From NCBI GenBank assembly GCA_905250025.1, contig CAJNOJ010000150.1, positions 1 through 64,000 on the forward strand: a stretch of 64,000 nt of DNA. Direction: 5' to 3'. The notes under the pieces are model-generated. The model did no database searches. It was not told the origin of the DNA and saw nothing but the letters and a program-made list of their open reading frames with translations. Of the stretch, positions 1 to 12,173 are shown piece after piece. This DNA comes from Adineta ricciae (lineage: Eukaryota > Rotifera > Eurotatoria > Adinetida > Adinetidae). Within the stretch, counting starts at the first letter, position 1. Every line of letters starts with the position of its first letter. The position numbers were made by a program, and so were the translations under genes.

Positions 1-116
1 TTATATGTATGCATACGAAAAAGAAACCATTTGATACAAGGCAACAAAAAAAAGTAAATGATATTGAAAGACTCTATACATTAGAGGCTGCTTATCATCG
101 ATCAATCGTTTGGTAG
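1..116 (+). CDS. 3' end of an unrecognised gene (partial)
   Basis: An open frame enters from the left edge and runs to a TAG at 114-116. It encodes a charged C-terminus with the stretch KKPFDTRQQKKVNDIERLY. Composition looks coding, with lysine and arginine followed by a mixed helix. A GT at 114 could also be a donor, but the best downstream splice gives a stop almost at once, so the protein ends here either way. Too little is in the window to name a family. Coding status is moderately supported. Confidence 0.35.
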   Translation, partial: ICMHTKKKPFDTRQQKKVNDIERLYTLEAAYHRSIVW

Positions 117-1321
117 ATCGCCGGCAGCAATTGCAAAGATTGCATCTCGTTTTCTCCTAACTTCAATGTAGACACTACCAGTAGAAAGACAACACACGAA
201 CGAGAAACTCCAGTCTGTTACTTGTCGCGTCTGGGGAAATCAACCGATCGATATGGCAAGTGGCCTTCCTCCATGTTTCTATGCACAAGGCATGCAAAAT
301 AACAAACCGATTTCGCGTTTTCTCTCTTCACCTGTCGATCATTGCCTTTATGAAAGACAGAAAGAACAATTGAACTTCTAATCGGATTTAAGTTACCCGT
401 GCATGTTAACAAACATTCGTTATATCGACACAAGTGTATTGAGAAAAGGAAAGAACGAAAGGTAAAAATTATACGCCTCTTCTCGTATCGTACATATCAA
501 TGATGATGATGATGATTATGTTTTCTCCTTTCTTTCGATGAATATATGCGTGTGCATACATATAATATAAATATATATATATATATTAAACGACAGTTCT
601 AATCGAGCACGAATCAAACGAATGCTAGTATGTCGTGTACGATTAATAGCGAATAAGATTTGTGTAGAAAATAATCACTTTATATATATAGGGATATATA
701 CAATGAAATCGATGAGAATTAACTTTTTGTCACCTTAAATAAAATCATACATGTTTAAGCTTTGTTTTTTCATAAATAAATCATCGAATTACTTGTCAAC
801 GGAAAGATTTTGAATAAATGAAACGAAAAAGAAATCAACGTGCGTTGGATGATTTTCTCTTTCTCTCTCTTTGAGTATCAATGTTTGATAAGAGAGTGTG
901 AACCAGTCAATGGTGTTAATATACCGATGAATGACTTTGACTGTCTTTGATCTCACTGTTTAATTATTTACATTCGAAAGTTTGAAGCATTGTCTCAAGT
1001 AATAGATCATTTCAAACAAGAAACTTGTCTTCAGTTGATCATGAAACAATTAATATGAGAATTCTTCTTTTTCTTTTTCAACATTGCTGTGCATATTTGC
1101 ACTTGACATTCACCGATGATTGATTTCCGATGAATTATATAATCTAACTCAGTTGTCAATTGGAAAGAGATTCGTTCGAATGTGGAAGATTGCAGTTGGA
1201 GGTGGATAGCGTATCAATCATGATTGTCATATCGATGATTGGTTATTATTTTTCATCATCGAGATTAAAAGTAAACCGTGTAATTTTTCTCATACTTTCT
1301 AATTGATGAGTGTTTTTCTTT
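117..1321. other. Stretch without a resolved gene
   Basis: About 1.2 kb. A stop-free + strand frame of about 70 codons runs from 171 to 381 after a good acceptor (TGTAG), but I cannot join it to an upstream exon in frame. An ATG-trinucleotide run lies near 500-520, and a TA-rich stretch near 560-590. Nothing else is recognisable. It probably holds 3' untranslated sequence of the left-hand gene and of the minus-strand membrane-protein gene. Confidence 0.3.
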
Positions 1322-2008
1322 TTATTTGAGTTTATAATTAAGACTCTCGGTGGGGATTGTCGTATGCGGATGTTTTTCAATCGAGTCATACAGATGTCGA
1401 AAGAAATATTGTAAAGCGCAAATCAGAAGAAAAAGATTGAAAAGTAGATCGAAGACAAAAAAGCATCGAAGATAAAATATAATCGATCGAAAAAGAGTTC
1501 CACAAGTTGTGATCTTATCCCACTGATCCTTTCTCATTTCGTTCTCTTCAATTGCCTTTTGACAATATGGAAACGCGAGAAAATACTCCCGTTCGTTCAC
1601 TGAATCGAACAGAATTTCATCTTGAATACGACAGCATTGATACGTGTTCAAACAAATCGATAATAAACTTTGATTTCGATCGTTTTTCATAATGTTCAAT
1701 GTTAACAAATTCATCACATTATATTGTACGTATATCATGTAAGAAGCGTAGGTAATAAATGAAATAATCAAGCATAAAAAGAAGCAACTGACTAGAGCGT
1801 ATGTCAATTTTCGGTTGGATTGAGGAGAATTTGAAAGAAAAAGATTTACGAATGAAAAACTTAGATTAAATAGTATCACAAATGCTAAAGGCTTTGACCA
1901 TGTTTGAACGACAAATAACGTACGTGTTGAAGCACAGATTAATAAGCCGAAATACCAGAATAAAATTCGAATTAAGAGAAACAATTTAAGTAGAGAAATA
2001 TTTGACAT
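1322..2008 (-). CDS. Tetraspanin-like four-pass membrane protein
   Basis: A single-exon 228-residue frame starting at an ATG (2008). Four hydrophobic segments are seen at about residues 5-27, 40-60, 68-93 and 175-205. Between the third and fourth lies a soluble loop of about 75 residues with a CC pair (QCCRIQDEI) and two further cysteines. Four segments, a short first loop and a long second cysteine-containing loop is the tetraspanin plan. The canonical CCG is CCR here, and the polar TM residues are weak, so the assignment is by architecture only. If correct it would sit in the plasma or endosomal membrane and organise partner proteins. Other four-pass families are possible. Confidence 0.5.
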   Translation of the reverse strand: MSNISLLKLFLLIRILFWYFGLLICASTRTLFVVQTWSKPLAFVILFNLSFSFVNLFLSNSPQSNRKLTYALVSCFFLCLIISFITYASYMIYVQYNVMNLLTLNIMKNDRNQSLLSICLNTYQCCRIQDEILFDSVNEREYFLAFPYCQKAIEENEMRKDQWDKITTCGTLFRSIIFYLRCFFVFDLLFNLFLLICALQYFFRHLYDSIEKHPHTTIPTESLNYKLK

Positions 2009-2071
2009 TTTTTTCTTATCGACAATTGCAGACGGACTAAATTCTAAACAGAAATGATTGAAAATGATCTT

Positions 2072-5000
2072 TTAGTGTGTGACAATGATGAGCTTACAAT
2101 GTTGCTGAGATTTTGGATCGAAAATCATCAGAGAAATTGTGGAACCCGAACCAATTCTATCTATAAAAGAACCGAGTTTAGTTTCGCAAATAGTCACACA
2201 GAAAAATGATGATGCGCGTAATGAATTCGCTAACTAAGAGAGAATCAACTAAACGGAAAACGCGTTTTTTGTTGAGCATATGCTCGATGGAGATTTACTT
2301 CTTTCTTTTTAATCACAGACTGATGCATTTAGTTTGCCAAGCAAAGTAGGTAAAAGTAATAGACTAACATTACACAACTGTTAGTAAAGTGTAAGCTAAG
2401 AAGACTAAGAGAGATTCAAATCAGTGTCAAAGCAAAATGTTTAATCAGAAAGAGTTTTCTTCTCTTTGTGCCAAGGTTTGTTGTTGTTATCAAGTCAGGA
2501 TCTATTCGAGAAGAAAGAAGACTTTCATATGTCAATGATCTTATTGATTTAGTTTTAGATTCCATTGCTAACGAGAGATTTTTAAGTTATGTTTTCTTTC
2601 ATACCTGAAGCGGATGTTTTCGGAGTGTCGGGTATCATATCGATAGAAGGTGGAGGTAAACCGGCGTGTAGAGCACGATGAACTGGTCCACAGGTTACAT
2701 CCCATGTATCGAGATTGCCAATTTTTTGTGGGATATATAGTGGAAACCGACAGTGACCAAGGATTGGTTTTGTATAAGCTAAGTAGATGAAATGATGGTT
2801 TCGAAGAAAAGAGGAAGTTATTCTTACGATCTATTTGTTCATAAATAGTGATCAGCGCTTGAATTCGAATCGGTACCAGTGACTGACGGGTTTGCTGAGC
2901 TGGTAGAATTAATTTCTCATTTGTCATGTCAATGAATAGTCTTTCCCAGCTAGGTTTATACTGTTCGCGTTTTCCTGGGAATTGCACATAATAAATCTCG
3001 AATTAATCAGAATCAATTTACTTACGGATTTTGGGAGGTGATCTTGTCGTAATCGATCCTAGTTTTTCTCCACCACCATATACTTCTATCTGAACAGTGA
3101 TTGATTTACAGTGAACTTCTCGTCGAGGATCCTTCGTCTAATTGAAAAATTCATTGATAAGTTCTCGATCAAATTCAAATTGCATACAAATGGCGTGATC
3201 AGGATCAATGAAATATGTTCTATACCAACAGATTCCAAGTAAATCTTTTGTTTATTAGATCGAATTTCAATATTGTCCAGCGATTTCATCGGTCGTATAT
3301 GTTGATTCATTGCCGGAATGTATTTTGGATCATCCTGTTTCAACGCCAGATGCACAAACGCTGTCTGAATGTCCGATGTATACAATAAGCATGGCTCATC
3401 GAGAAAAACTTTCCGCATTTCTTCATAATTTTCAGCACACATAAAGTTATCACGTAGGAGATACAATATCGCTCGACATGCATGTTCAATGTAGTTCAAC
3501 TCCCATTTGACCATGAAAAACTGATCCCATAAGTAGAGCACGCTATTCGAATTAAGAATTCCCACGAACATCTAATTAAGCAAAAGGAACTTGTTGAAAT
3601 AAGTAGTAGAAGAACAATCACTCACTTCACAGATCCACTTTCGAAGAAAAATAACAGGATCGGTCATTAGTTCCTGGTCATAAACTTTCCTCCTCGTCGT
3701 TTGTTTATCATTTAACGAAAGAATTTCCATCGGAAAATCCTAGACAAAAACAAGCTTTTTCCCTCCCTGGCTTAAGGAAACATCGTCCATACTTTGGCGT
3801 TGATTTTTGCATTCAGTCTTGATATCTTTTTCAAATGATTGTAAAATCCTGAATCATCAATAGACATGTCACTGATAATGTTACTTGCAATGGTATAGAT
3901 TTTTGGCCATGTCGGAAAGCAATGTCGAATGAATAAGTCCAAGTGCATACCGATCACATAAATCTCTTCATCTAAATGAACGATTCGATTTGTAAAGTGA
4001 GCTTGCCGCATATCGAATCAATACCTTTATTGTCTTCATCACAATAAGTTAGCTGAAATGGTAATAACCAATAAATATAATAAATTTCATAGGATTTTTT
4101 GTACGTGTATAGAACATTCAAGATTTTCATGGTAAATCGTAAATGATACTCTTCAAGATACGGCTGAAGTGTACGAATTTTACCATACGTCTAGAAAATT
4201 GAGTGATTTATTCATTAATATATTTTCTCATGAGAATATACTTCGATAACATCGTTTTCAATGACATTTTTCATTGGAGTATTTAATGGATTCGAAAGTT
4301 TAAGTTCGTTTTTTCCGCGTGTGATGCCACTTGCGAAATCTCGTCTTGTCTTCAACTCAACAAAACTCTACAATGGAGAAAACAATGATGACTTCAATTA
4401 TGATAAGCAAATAAACGAACAAGATCAGATTCATGTGGTTTCTTTTCAAATCGGAATAAACATTCCGTCCAACTGATTTGTCGAAGTGCAACCGGTAATT
4501 GTTGTCCAAATAATTTCTCTTTCAGAAATGTTATGCGACGTAGATCTTGCTTGAGTAATGCTATGATTGATTCGGATATTAAGTTACTGTACTGCGAAGT
4601 CATTGGATGAGTAGTCGATGACGATTCTGAAAGTATAGTAGTTTAAGCCTGATCTGTGACATTTCAAATCGAACGAACCATAGATCATTGGTAGTTTTCC
4701 TGAATTGGTTTTTGAATCGCGTAATATGAATCGAAGTTTTGAACCACCTGTTAATTCACTATAACGTTTGAGTTTGTTCATTTCGTGTAACTTTTGTGTC
4801 TCGCGTTCTTGAAATTCTTTCTGCTGTACTTGATACAGATAACGTTCGAGCCCTTTCCAAACAACTTGATTTGTATATTCGAGGAAGTCTGCCATCTCAG
4901 CAGACGATCGAGTAGTTCTACGAACTTCAATTGATTTTTTGTTCGTTTAATTTCCGGTCAGACTTACTCGTCACTGTCTTTCTTTGCTAAATTCAAAAAG

Positions 5001-5525
5001 AAATCTATGAAAGATCTAAGAAAAACTAGACTTCAACTAACCAGCGCCGATCTCAGATGCTGCTTTCAAAGTTTGTATCTGTAACCATGATTTGGCTTCA
5101 TTTTCAAGTATACGTCGTTGTTCTTTAGTCATATCAGGAACATTCTAAAAAGCATTTGAAACACTTATTGCTTCTACTTGTGTTGAACATCAACAAACTA
5201 AGATCGAGGTATTGTCTAGTTCAGTTCCGAAGAACTTCTTTTGATACTGTGCACCAAGCAATTCTATAAGCATTTGTCGACGTTGAGGATTATTGAACTG
5301 TTGTCGCACTCTGTTTGATAGCGCTGGTTCGAGTTCATCAAGAATCTAAAGATAACATTTTTCACCACTAATTCCATCAGACTAATCTTTTACTCGATGC
5401 CATGGACTATCCGGTAGACATGTTTGTTGATAACATGAGTCGAGCCATTGGATTTGAAATGGCAAATACCTTGAAATTCTTTTTATTTGCTTTTCTTCCT
5501 CGTTGGTACAATCCGAATCAATCAT
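2072..5525 (-). CDS. Divergent TBC (Rab-GAP)-like protein
   Basis: An intron-rich gene whose ATG (5525) lies 11 bases after the SPRING1 stop. Exons can be followed from the N-terminus (start MIDSDCTNEEEKQIKR) through a coiled, glutamate-rich part. A region follows that resembles a TBC domain: LPVALRQISWTECLF near its start, then a helix-rich block, then FLRKWICEMFVGIL and VLYLWDQFFM, which match the R/K-WD-x-FF end of TBC folds. TBC domains activate Rab GTPases; I do not see a clear catalytic IxxDxxR arginine finger, so activity is doubtful. A beta-rich C-terminal part follows (VQIEVYGGGEKLGS). The last exons are unsure: a donor at 2607-2608 suggests splicing past the stop at 2587 to an exon ending near 2072. 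The exact family is unknown to me. Confidence 0.55.
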
Positions 5526-5536
5526 AGTTTTTATTA

Positions 5537-6458
5537 CTATTGAGTTGAGCGTGACGCAAAGCAGTATTTATGTGTCACGTCGACATAGACGTTTTCATGA
5601 ATAACACTGTGACTATGTGTTCGACAACGTGATAAACATACATCAAATGGTGTTGATAAATGTGACAGGAGTAATTTGGTCTTTAAATCACGTGAACGAA
5701 TATAATGTTGAAGATGAATCCGCTGCAAATATTCAGAATTAGTTTAGCGAAATAGTAAACATCTCGTCATACATGCTCAGGTTTGAGACAACAAGATACA
5801 CAATGTTCAAACGAATTACAACAATACGTTGACAATGTACAATTATCACAGATATATGGACCGAGAATGGAGGATGATATTGTTTGACAACAGCCGTTGG
5901 TTTTGTCTAAATGTCGTCGTTGGCACAGATATCCTGAAAATGAATATCAATAAGTGCTTGTTGTTTTCTCGTTGATGAAAAACATTTCCTAGAGATGAAA
6001 ACTTCAATTGTTTCTACTTCTCTCCATGGAGAATATTAAATATTCAACAAATTTTTGCTAAGTGTTCAACTTTCATTGGTAATTTTTTTCTCTTCTTTCT
6101 ACCTGACAGCATACACGATCTAAGTCAATATTAAACTGAAATTCTACCTTTACTATCAACAACAAGTAATTGTTTGCCTTGGGCAAAATGTTGGCAAGTC
6201 GACACGAATCGATTATCCATAAGAATCGCTTGTTCCAAGTCATTCAAATTAGACTTTGGCGTTGGATACGTAAAACTAGTTACAGGTTGCCTCTAAATAC
6301 GCCAAGAAGAGCAAACAACTCAATCAAATTCGGTTGATTCGAGATAAGGAAGTTCTTCATACGTGTCGTCGCCACCAAATCCATGTGCCTGTCCAGAGTA
6401 GACATACGACACCAAGAACAACAACAAGTATGACCGTTGGTTTGAGATAGATTCTCAT
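5537..6458 (-). CDS. SPRING1: SPRING, Golgi SREBP-pathway regulator (C12orf49 family)
   Basis: Four exons (6458-6363, 6292-6148, 5933-5773, 5722-5537) give about 195 residues, against 205 in human SPRING. The N-terminus is a signal anchor (VILVVVLGVVCLLW). The luminal part shows the family cysteine pattern: QGKQLLVVDSKGYLC, NGCC, YICDNC, YCCNSFEHCVSCCLKP, then CLSRCRTHSHSVIHENVY near the C-terminus. These blocks match the vertebrate protein in order. In animals SPRING helps site-1 protease mature and so supports SREBP activation in the Golgi. All introns are short with GT-AG ends. An acceptor (6472-6471) lies 12 bases before the ATG. The TBC-like gene follows directly on the same strand. Confidence 0.9.
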
Positions 6459-6470
6459 TGAGCAAGGTCT

Positions 6471-6472
6471 CT
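6471..6472 (-). promoter_or_regulatory. Candidate trans-splice acceptor of SPRING1
   Basis: A pyrimidine-rich tract ends in AG 12 bases before the SPRING1 ATG, with no matching upstream exon seen. This is the expected position of a spliced-leader acceptor. Confidence 0.4.
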
Positions 6473-6801
6473 AAAGTTAAAAACAGAGTTCTTTCAGATG
6501 TATTGCATTGTTTAGTTAGGTTTGACTTTTATTAGAGATCATAAAAGAATAAATAGATATATCGTCGAATCGTGTACAGAAAATGTGGAAAAAAAAGAGC
6601 AAGAGAATGAAAAACGCAGACGAAATTTGCTTTCTATACACATAAACATATGCACGAACAAAGAAAAGAGAACATTTATATGGAATAATCTATCGAAAAG
6701 AGAAGAAAGAGGATGTGTGGAATGGCGGAACGCTCACAGAGACAACCAAATCAAGGTGAAAGAATTGATAAGTCACCGGAAAAAAGGAACATTAAATTGA
6801 A
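6473..6801. other. Intergenic spacer between the kinase and SPRING1
   Basis: About 330 bases, rich in A on the + strand. The long + strand frame here has no ATG start and looks non-coding. It must hold the 3' end of the kinase transcript and any promoter of SPRING1. I see no clear motif. Confidence 0.4.
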
Positions 6802-9800
6802 TCATAGTAATTCATCGACAATAGCATCATTGAATGAAAGGTTTGCATAGGCATGCTGAGAATCATTTCCCGTCGATATGGAAGATTTCTTTTTGTTTGA
6901 ACGTTTTCGCGACGACGTGGACGAAGTAAATTCATCGCTTGACGATTGTCCATCAGTGTTGACACGTTCTGAATGAAACGAATATCGATCGTTTGTAGGA
7001 TTCATTGCTCCAAATGTACTGAAATGTTTCGCTAAGCCAGCCGAGCCAACTGGTCGACGTAAAGGTGACGGTCGAGATTGATCTTTGATTGTCAAATCCG
7101 GAATTGGCTGTGTCGGCGCAGTCAAATCAATTAGTTGAGAATTCGAGGATGAAGTTGAATGCGACGATGAAGGAGATATCGCATTTGTCTTATTCAACGT
7201 CGTTGAATGTTGAGACTGTGGAGCTTGCTTTGACATGCTTTTCACTTTGAATGGCGCGTTAGTGAAGACGTCTTTTGATATCAGTGGTTGATTGACAGCA
7301 ATACTATTGTTATTAACACCCGGAGGATATGATTCTGAATGTGGAATTTTTTGTTTTAATGCACCAAAATCGTAGGGTGGAGGAGATGGATCAATGACTA
7401 GCAATAGACAAAGGAAAATAGAGAATATTAACCGATAGTTTGACGCATGTAAGAGTTCATTCATTTATATAATCACATGTTCTCTTTCTCTTTACATGAA
7501 TAAATAACTGACATAAAAGATTACTGTCGAAAGTGATTTCAAACATCAAATATTTATTTTCTTTCAAGTTGACAAAAGAACGGAAGATGAAAGTCATGTC
7601 GGAATTTGAAATTAATAACAAACCATTTTCTCTTAGGCTCCTCATCGGTGTTTGAAATAATAATAATAATTAAAAAAAGTAAATATATTTACCACTATTG
7701 CCCGAATGAAGTTCTTGTCGATGATACGGAGCGAATGCGCTGAGCCTTTTTCCAATGACAATACTTGTTGGATCGAAGGAAGTTGTCAAACTAGATGTAG
7801 AAGTTGTATCAGTAGAAATAGATGAAGATGGCGCCGGTGCCGTCTGTTTGTGCGTTGGAGAACGATGAGAAAAGTGAAACGGTGCTTGAAGAAATGGATT
7901 ATCATTATCAATAAACGATGAATTTGTTTGATTATTATGCTCATTTAATATACGTTTTGTATCATTAGACGGATTTGTTTTGGAATTCGTAGAGAAGAGA
8001 TTGAACAATTTGGTTGTTGGATCTGAACAAATGAAAAGAAAACTATCGTTTAGATTGCTGATCAAACATTGAGTCAAGTACGAGCCTTTATTAAATAAAA
8101 GCTAGGAGTGTAAGAATCAAAAAAAATTATTAGAATAGTGGAGAAACTTTACTTTTCATTTTAGTCTTAAAACCAAGTTATATCTTCTATAAAAACGTTT
8201 CGAAAATAGACAAACGAACAATGACAGACGTGTCAGTCGCGATGTTTCACTTACTCGATGATGATTTCGTCGTTGAATAATTATCGTCGTCATCCGAATC
8301 TTGAAAATGTTCGTATTGTTGTTCTTTGTGTCGAGATGTTGTGAAGAGACTACTACCAACATTATTTTTACTGGTAGTCATTGTTTGCTGAGCGGCATCA
8401 TCATCAGAATCTTCGTTGATCAGTTGGTCGAAGCCAGCATTATTTACATTGTGATTGTTGAAATGATTTTCATCATCATTATCATCATTGTCGTCATCGT
8501 CGGAAGTCGATTTATTATCGGAAAAGTCACCCATGGAGATAGGATGATCGTTGGCAAGTGAAAACGAATCCTTTCGTTTGCTTGGAGTAGATGATGATGC
8601 AAGTTCATCTTGTTGGGATTGCTGTTGAAGAGAGCAACGTTCGATTAAACGTTTAACTAGATTCTTATTTGTTGTGCTCGGTGATGACATGTGTTTTTCT
8701 ACTTCATCTGTTGATGGATGATGACTTGAACGCAGTGGTGTTAGTGACGATTGTGTTTTTTTCTTGTTCTTCTAAAATACGAATGGAAATATATTTTGAA
8801 TAAGGAAAATTGGCGTCGTTACATACTTGATTGGTTTTATCGATATTTTCGTTCTCGTCCGACAAGGATGATGATGTTTGTTCATCGTCAGATTTCAATT
8901 GTGAATTAATTGTATAGGTTTTAGCGAATAGACGATCATCTTCGTTTAGAATTAGACTTTCTCGCGATTTGACATTTTCTGTTGAATGATTGTAAACTTT
9001 TAATTTATTCAAGTTTGTTGCTACAGCATCATCATCTTCGTCATCATCGGAAGCTTCGTTTATGAACAAAACTTCAGGCTGAGATGCTGTTGGCTTAGTC
9101 GACGAATCGATTGAATGTCGTCGTTCGAACGATGCCGTCGATTCAACGGAATTCGCTTGTTGAAGAATCGGTTGGTCATTGATTGGGCTAATCGTTTGCG
9201 AAGCACTGCGGCGATGTTGGTGGTGGCCAATAGTTGTTGATGTTAATTGCGTATTACTGGAAGAAGTAACTGGAGGTGGTGGAAATAATTGCTGTTGGAA
9301 GACTACCCCTGATGCAGCTGATAGAGATGCTGGTGGTGATGGTCGAGCACGCGATACGTTTAGATCAGGTGTTGCTGCTGCAGTTTTCGGTGTCGTGACT
9401 GTCATATTTGGAATATTCGTTAGACTAAGAGCATGGTTAGGAAACTGAGAGAAATCATCGTCAAACATGAATTGTGCAGCTGAACCCGATCTTTGATGCG
9501 ACGTTCGAGTAGGCGTTGCTACTTGTATTGGAGGCGGAAGTTGAGGTTTGGGTGGGGGCGGAGGCGGTGGCCCGGCAACTGCCGGCGATCGTTGTGGGGA
9601 TTGAGTGAAATTAATAAAAGAGCCTGATGGAGCTATCATGCCACGAGGTCGTTCACGTGGATTCACCGCTGTGCCAAGTGTGGATGCTTCATCAGACGTA
9701 CTCGTTAATGTCGGTTTAGCATTTGCTAAAGCAATCGTGCGTTGATGACGTGATTCACTTTCGGTTAATGGCATCGGTATTGTACTGAGATCAGGGATTT

Positions 9801-11206
9801 TCGATTGGCATCGATTTGGAATTGGACATTCGATGCCAAGTAATTTATACGTTATGAAAGCGACCTAACAGAAAAGAAAACACAAACTTAATCTTTCACA
9901 AATAATAGTTGTCTCCCTTTGCACTAAGTATAGTTACAGACGGAAGTGAATTGAGAAACAACATGACGCTATTTAAACAAATACTAATCGATTTTCAGCA
10001 GGAGATGACAGACGAAAGCAAAAACTAGATTTTCAATTCGACATACCTGCCAAATATCGGGTCGTTTACTAATATCAGTCTCTAACATGTATCGAACTAA
10101 GATATTCAAATCTCGATTATACGTTTGCGCCATATCATCTGGTATAACAAACGTTCCATTTTGTATTGCTAGAATGCTATCACCGAATGGCATGACGTTG
10201 TACATAAGCTTATAGAGTAAACAACCCATGGCCCATATATCTGCTTTCAATGTGATTGGTAATCGACTATACAGATCGATCATTTCTGGCGCACGATACG
10301 ACAACGTCGTGTAGCGTTGAATTTCTTCTTCTAGTTGTTGAATTATCACTGTTGTCAGCTGTTGCGATTGATATTGTTGATGCTCATTTTGCGGCGAAGG
10401 TGGCAGCATAATAGCTGAACCGAAATCACAGAGAACAAAGGATTGATGAGAATCAATAAGAATATTTTCCAATTTGATATCACGGTGTAAGATCGGCTGT
10501 GGACGACGATGATGACATGAACTAACGGCATTGCATATATCAGCAAATATGCGAAGAATTTGACGTTCGTTTAACGATACGCCATTATTGCGTTGTTCAC
10601 TCAAACGGCTCTAAAACAAATATAACGCTCAGCTACATTGTAAACTAATCTCCCGTGGGATACAAGAAATCCAATGATCTCAATGCAAAACCGTTTCAAT
10701 GTTCAACTTACAGTTAACGATCCATTTGAACAATATTCGGTTAGTAGAAGAATTTCATAAATAGCATCATCCTCAACATCATCATCATCATCGTCTTTCT
10801 TATTCGTCATATGTTTCTTCTGGACACTTGATTGAGTAGGCGGTGATAAACGTTGTATCGAAGAATCGATATACTTCACAATATTCGCGTGTGAAGAAAA
10901 TTCTTTCAATATGGCGATTTCACGTTGACAAACAGTTAAACCTCGGTCATTGTTAACATACATTCGTTTCAATGCGTAACGTTGCTGATTAAATGCTCGT
11001 ACAAGAAATACAAATGCAAAGCCTCCTTGTCCTAAAATATCCTCGACAATAACTTGATGTTGATTGATAGTTAACACTTTTCCAATGTAAGATGTGATAT
11101 CGACGTTTGAATTGGTGCTCGAAATTTGATTGGAATTATTATTATTGATTGCCTGATGGTTCGACGACGTCGATAATGGTTGATTATAGGTTGAACGAGT
11201 CGGCAT
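6802..11206 (-). CDS. AAK1: NAK-family kinase, AAK1/BIKE type
   Basis: Serine/threonine kinase of the AAK1/BMP2K/GAK family, which phosphorylates the AP-2 mu subunit in clathrin endocytosis. Exon 1 (11206 to about 10704) has a low-complexity N-terminus and a glycine loop (LGQGGFAFVF) with the lysine in YALKRM. Exon 2 (10610-10047) has HRDIKLENIL, the CDFGSA motif and SYRAPEM. Exon 3 (from 9864) begins VAFITYKLLGIECPIPN, the sequence that follows the kinase domain in AAK1. A long Ser/Thr/Pro/Gln-rich tail follows with acidic runs, a KRLIE motif as in AAK1, and NDNPFLQAPF, an NPF-type endocytic motif. An acidic insert (D-rich, about residues 140-155) sits inside the N-lobe. The tail ends NLSFNDAIVDELL at 6802. 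The small intron between about 7690 and 7400 is unsure. BIKE (BMP2K) is the close alternative name. Confidence 0.85.
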
Positions 11207-11455
11207 TTTCGATTCGGAGTAATATCTCGTTGATTAGAATAATAAAAGAAGAGAAAAAGAACACAAGAATAGATATATCTTTATAATCAACGAGCGTGCA
11301 GTGCTTGAATTAGCACGCGCACATGTTTTTTACATCTAGAATAAATGAATATTTGTTTTTTTTATACATTATTAATAAATGAAAGGAAAAGGAAAAGACG
11401 AAAGATTTCAATAACAAAAACAAAACGACTGTTAAATACAATGAAAGAAAATGAT

Positions 11456-12173
11456 TCATTCATTAGATGCTGTTTCACTTGAAGATTTCTCGTTAGTTGT
11501 CATCTCATCATCGGTGATCTTCAAATCATTTTGAATTTGATCGACCATGATCGATTCTTCGACTAATTTACGAACTTTTGCTTCATACAAACGACGATTT
11601 TCAACGAATAGCTTTGCCGCCTCATTATTAGCAGGAGAATTTGGATTTGGATCGTTCAGTAATGAACGTATCGATGTCAACACAGCACATACGTCATAGG
11701 TTGGACTCCAATTTCGTTGTAATATATCCAAGCATATACTACCATCTGCATAGACTGGAAAAGAAGAAAAAGGAAATTCGTAATTAAGAAACGTAACCGG
11801 AGGGAAAAAGAAACGTTCACACACCATTTGGATGAAACATTTTACAAGTAAATCGAACCATAGGTGGTGTTAATGGATACGTATCTGAAACGAGCAAAAC
11901 AAAACTTTGACATTTTATTTTTGACTTTTGAATACCGGCAAATTCCATTCTTAGCGTAAATAATCCATCTTCGTAGCACGTGTCAACAGGTCCATCAATC
12001 AAAGCATTCCAAACACGCATATCCTCATCAATAGGTATTGCATTGATACCTGAAAATCAAGTCATATGTAATTGCTTTGTCGAATGGTAATGACACAAAC
12101 CTGGTAATTCTTCGGAACGGATTTTTTGTAAATCTTTAAATAAACGTCGTTGACTGGTGCTCGTAACTGCCAT
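11456..12173 (-). CDS. UBE2A: RAD6/UBE2A-like ubiquitin-conjugating enzyme with acidic tail
   Basis: Four exons (12173-12101, 12049-11936, 11884-11825, 11754-11456) give 181 residues. The E2 fold is clear: [11 protein letters not shown], the [14 protein letters not shown] block with the HPN motif, then the active-site cysteine in GSICLDILQ, and [18 protein letters not shown] and [13 protein letters not shown]. These are hallmarks of RAD6/UBE2A/B, which ubiquitinate histone H2B and PCNA. Unlike human UBE2A/B (152 residues) it carries about 30 extra C-terminal residues rich in D, E, S, T and N. In this it is closer in plan to yeast Rad6, which has an acidic tail. UBE2B is an equally good name. 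Confidence 0.85.

Noticed and set aside
481-520. ATG-trinucleotide run as a CRISPR-like or tandem repeat
   Set aside because: A single short microsatellite-like run without spacers.
6522-6800. + strand lysine-rich 92-residue frame
   Set aside because: No ATG at its start and composition explained by A-rich spacer; it would also overlap the kinase 3' end.
8301-8561. + strand frame of 86 residues rich in Ile and Val
   Set aside because: It lies antisense to the Asp/Asn-rich tail of the AAK1-like gene; poly-Asp codons read in reverse give Ile/Val runs.
9179-9448. + strand 89-residue frame
   Set aside because: Antisense shadow of the Ser/Pro/Gln-rich AAK1-like exon, which has clear family similarity.
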